Assembly: GCA_963741845.1 (NCBI GenBank)
Contig: CAVUJV010000016.1
Coordinates: forward strand, 496,001-560,000
Length of the DNA: 64,000 nt
Origin: Roseiarcus sp963741845
GTDB lineage: Bacteria; Pseudomonadota; Alphaproteobacteria; Rhizobiales; Beijerinckiaceae
Direction: 5' to 3'
How positions within the stretch are numbered: the first letter of the stretch is position 1; each line of letters begins with the position of its first letter. This document shows positions 62,081-64,000 of the stretch, one piece after another. The notes below the pieces were generated by a model. It was not told where the DNA came from, did no database searches, and saw nothing but the letters and a program-made list of their open reading frames with translations. A program made the translations under genes and the position numbers.

Positions 62081-63265
62081 ATGTTTGTCGATCTCCCATC
62101 ATCGTCCGGCGGCAATGTCGCGTTGCGCTGCGTCGTTGCAATCCCTGCGAAGGACGAGGCGGATCGGCTTCAGGCCTGTCTCGATGCGCTGGCGGCTCAA
62201 ACCCGGCGATCGGGCGCGCCTCTCCCCTCGGGAACCTTCGAGGTCGTGCTCTTCGCCAACAATTGCGCGGACGAGACGGCGGACCTCGCGCGCATGGCGG
62301 CGCCGCGTCTGCCCTTTGCTCTCCACGTCGTCGAGGAAGCGTTGCCTCCTGCCCTCGCCCATGCAGGCGAGGCCAGGGCCCGCGCGATGGATCTCGCGCT
62401 TGCGCGGCTTTCGGCCGGCTGCGCCGATGCGCCCGTCATCCTGACCACGGACGCGGACAGCCGGGCGCGGCCCTGTTGGATCGACAACAACCTCTTCGAG
62501 ATCGACGCTGGCGCGGACGTCGTGCTTGGCCGTCTGGCGCTGGACGAAGACGGGTTGCGACTGCCCGACGCCTTGCATCGGCGAGGCGCGCTCGAGGCCG
62601 AATATGAGGCGCTCCTCGCGGAGTTGAACGCCATCCTCGACCCGCTCGCCTGGAACCCCTGGCCGCATCACGCGACGGTCTCGGGGGCGAGCATCGCCCT
62701 TACCGCCGACGCGTATCGCGCGATCGGCCGCATTCCCCGGCCGCCGCTCGGTGAGGACAAGGCGCTGGTCTCGGAGTTGCTGCGTCGCGACGCGAAAATT
62801 CGCTACAGCAGCGAGATCGAGGTCGTCACCTCCGCCCGCCTGCACGGGCGCGCGGCGGGCGGAGTCGCGGACACGCTGCGGCTGAGAGTGGAGCAGCCGG
62901 ATGCAGCCTGCGACGAAGGCCTTGAACCCTATCAAGTCGCCGAATTGCGCGCCGCCGCGCGGGGGCGTCTCCGCCGCCTTTGGAGGCGAAGCGCGCGGCG
63001 CGGCCTCGCTGCGTGGAGCGAGTCCCTCGCACTGTCGAGAGACGCAGCGCAGGAGGTCGTGACCGCCGGGACCTTCGGGCAGGCCTGGGGTTTCGCGGAA
63101 GCAGCGAGCCCGCGCCTTCGTGGGACGCCGCTGCGTCCCGCCGACCTGCCTCGCGAGATCGCGGTGGCGCGCAGCGGCCTGAGGCGGCTGCAGGCCGTGT
63201 CCGCCGAAGCCTGGCGCGCGCTCGGGCCGGCCGAAGGCCTCCTGACCGACGAGGAGGCTCGATAA
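62081..63265 (+). CDS. Glycosyltransferase family 2-like protein
   Basis: 394 residues. GT-A type start CVVAIPAKDEADRLQACLDAL with the nucleotide-sugar Asp region (VVLFANNCADET). The DxD-like motif is TTDADSRARPCWI. The acceptor side PHHATVSGASIALTADAYRAIGRI and EDKALVSELLRRDAKIRYSSEIEVVTS follow the family pattern. A Gly/Arg-rich C-terminal extension of about 110 residues lacks known motifs. The ATG at 62081 is chosen; a TTG at 62048 is possible. Last gene of the 59.5-63.3 kb operon. Confidence 0.82.
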   Translation: MFVDLPSSSGGNVALRCVVAIPAKDEADRLQACLDALAAQTRRSGAPLPSGTFEVVLFANNCADETADLARMAAPRLPFALHVVEEALPPALAHAGEARARAMDLALARLSAGCADAPVILTTDADSRARPCWIDNNLFEIDAGADVVLGRLALDEDGLRLPDALHRRGALEAEYEALLAELNAILDPLAWNPWPHHATVSGASIALTADAYRAIGRIPRPPLGEDKALVSELLRRDAKIRYSSEIEVVTSARLHGRAAGGVADTLRLRVEQPDAACDEGLEPYQVAELRAAARGRLRRLWRRSARRGLAAWSESLALSRDAAQEVVTAGTFGQAWGFAEAASPRLRGTPLRPADLPREIAVARSGLRRLQAVSAEAWRALGPAEGLLTDEEAR

Positions 63266-63304
63266 AATGAACTCGGAAGCGTGCATCCGGCTTGCCGACG
63301 CTGG

Positions 63305-63322
63305 AGCCGATCAAAATCGGCT
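63305..63322. other. Small stem-loop after the glycosyltransferase operon
   Basis: AGCCGAT-CAAA-ATCGGCT is a perfect 7-bp hairpin with a 4-base loop, 40 bases past the glycosyltransferase stop. No T-run follows, so a terminator role is only possible. Confidence 0.4.
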
Positions 63323-63374
63323 TCGAACACATCCTGTTTCGCGAACAAGGGGGAAAGATCGGAACATCCGATAG

Positions 63375-63400
63375 GGAACCAAACCCACGCGTTGGCAGTT
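63375..63400 (+). promoter_or_regulatory. EcfG-like promoter candidate
   Basis: GGAAC (63375-63379) is followed 18 bases later by GTT (63398-63400), preceded by A instead of the usual C. This nearly matches the EcfG consensus. It lies 34 bases before the ATG of the 25-residue membrane peptide, so stress-linked expression is plausible. Confidence 0.42.
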
Positions 63401-63433
63401 GGGAAGCTTCGGAAGAGACACTGGAGGACGACT

Positions 63434-63511
63434 ATGGGTCGCGGAATTCTGCTTTGGCTGCTGGGTGTTCCCATCCCGATCATCATCCTTCTCGCCCTGT
63501 TTTATCATTGA
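63434..63511 (+). CDS. 25-residue single-helix membrane peptide
   Basis: ATG-to-TGA frame encoding 25 residues. Nearly all of it is one transmembrane helix: MGRGILLWLLG, then VPIPIIILLALFYH. CTGGAGGACG 6-10 bases upstream is a good ribosome-binding site. Very similar short peptides recur in many alphaproteobacterial genomes as unnamed small proteins, as I recall. The next gene begins 10 bases downstream, and both may be stress-induced membrane proteins. Confidence 0.65.
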   Translation: MGRGILLWLLGVPIPIIILLALFYH

Positions 63512-63520
63512 GGGCCCGAT

Positions 63521-64000
63521 ATGACTGATGTCCAGAATGTTCGACCTGTAGCTGTACCGGTCGTGGACGCGAGCAGCGCGGTCTCATGGGGCGCGATCCT
63601 TGCCGGCTCGTTCGTAGCGGCCGCGTTTTCAATCGCGCTCCTCGCTCTCGGCGCGGGCGTCGGTCTCGGCGCGATTTCCCCATGGTCGAACAACAATCCG
63701 AGCCCAGCCACGTTCGGCCTGCTCACAGCTGTCTGGCTAATCGCCGTTCAGCTCTTTGCCGCCGGCGTTGGGGGATATCTCGCCGGAAGGCTGCGAACAC
63801 GCTGGGTCGGCGCTCACACCGACGAAGTCTTTTTTCGCGACACGGCTCACGGGCTGATCGTGTGGGCCGTGGGCGCGGTCGTCGTCGTATGGCTCCTCGG
63901 CTCGGCCGCCTCGTCGGCTGTGCAGGGGGCTTCTCGCGTCGCCGGCGCGGTTGCGCAGACGACGGCGTCAACGACTGCGGCCGCCATTGGCCACGAAGCG
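63521..64000 (+). CDS. PhnA-like membrane protein, 3' end beyond the window
   Basis: First 160 residues of a protein that runs past the window edge. After a short polar start come a helix in WGAILAGSFVAAAFSIALLALGAG, a second around LLTAVWLIAVQLFAAGVGGYLAGRL, then a third near HGLIVWAVGAVVVVWLLGSAAS. This layout matches the family annotated as PhnA-like or hypothetical membrane protein in Methylobacterium and relatives. Function unknown. It starts 10 bases after the membrane-peptide stop. Confidence 0.7.
   Translation, partial: MTDVQNVRPVAVPVVDASSAVSWGAILAGSFVAAAFSIALLALGAGVGLGAISPWSNNNPSPATFGLLTAVWLIAVQLFAAGVGGYLAGRLRTRWVGAHTDEVFFRDTAHGLIVWAVGAVVVVWLLGSAASSAVQGASRVAGAVAQTTASTTAAAIGHEA

Noticed and set aside
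1..64000. CRISPR array, tRNA, rRNA, prophage or insertion sequence
   Set aside because: I looked for regularly spaced repeats, clover-leaf-like sequence in the gaps, transposase or integrase families and terminal repeats, and saw none.

Overview
This window is high-GC chromosomal DNA from an alphaproteobacterium. The best fit is a methylotrophic or methanotroph-related member of Hyphomicrobiales (Rhizobiales), near Beijerinckiaceae or Methylocystaceae. The support is a lanthanide-type PQQ alcohol dehydrogenase with XoxJ-like and XoxG-like partners, an erythritol-type polyol locus of the rhizobial/Brucella kind, EcfG-like promoter motifs and a rhizobial-type palindromic repeat. I see no tRNA, rRNA, CRISPR array, phage or insertion sequence.

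Layout. 0-11 kb: housekeeping genes (LolA-like carrier, exonuclease III, penicillin-acylase homologue, two alpha/beta-hydrolase-fold proteins, HNH protein, serine hydrolase, EttA) and a compact response regulator / cyclic-nucleotide-domain / metallopeptidase operon. 11-16.3 kb: two degraded toxin-antitoxin loci (a vapC cut off beside a palindromic repeat, and a brnT tail next to intact brnA) around a glyoxalase-fold gene and a Tat-peptide/GMC-oxidoreductase pair. 16.3-22 kb: DUF1254/DUF1214-type protein, GT-C-like membrane protein, MFS exporter, zinc alcohol dehydrogenase. 22-25.1 kb, minus strand: redox island with a methanol-metabolism-type cytochrome c, a secreted protein, a MauG-family di-heme peroxidase and a cytochrome b. 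25.3-43.4 kb: a large polyol (tetritol-like) catabolic locus with SorC regulator, ABC importer, two FGGY kinases, FAD dehydrogenase, hydroxyacid dehydrogenase, class II aldolase, HAD protein, EryC-type isomerase, DhaK/DhaL, and TIM-like and RpiB-like isomerases. 43.4-49.4 kb: PEP-CTERM-like exoprotein, P-type H+-ATPase, Rieske-FAD reductase. 49.7-58.9 kb: one tight operon encoding a PQQ alcohol dehydrogenase, two cytochromes c, a complete caa3-type oxidase with CtaG, a heme-binding protein and a XoxJ-like protein. 59-63.3 kb: acyl-CoA dehydrogenase-like / PIG-L deacetylase / methyltransferase / glycosyltransferase operon. 63.4-64 kb: a 25-residue membrane peptide and a membrane protein running off the end.

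How the parts work together. The polyol locus should import a small polyol, phosphorylate and oxidise it, and isomerise the tetrulose phosphate towards D-erythrose 4-phosphate. Its Dha kinase and TIM-like enzymes suggest a second entry for free ketoses. The 49.7-58.9 kb operon looks like a self-contained respiratory chain from periplasmic alcohol oxidation to oxygen.

Caveat. About a dozen well-conserved genes carry single-base frameshifts, nearly all explicable as one extra base and often in short homopolymers. I read these as sequence errors. They are annotated as single genes with the break position given.
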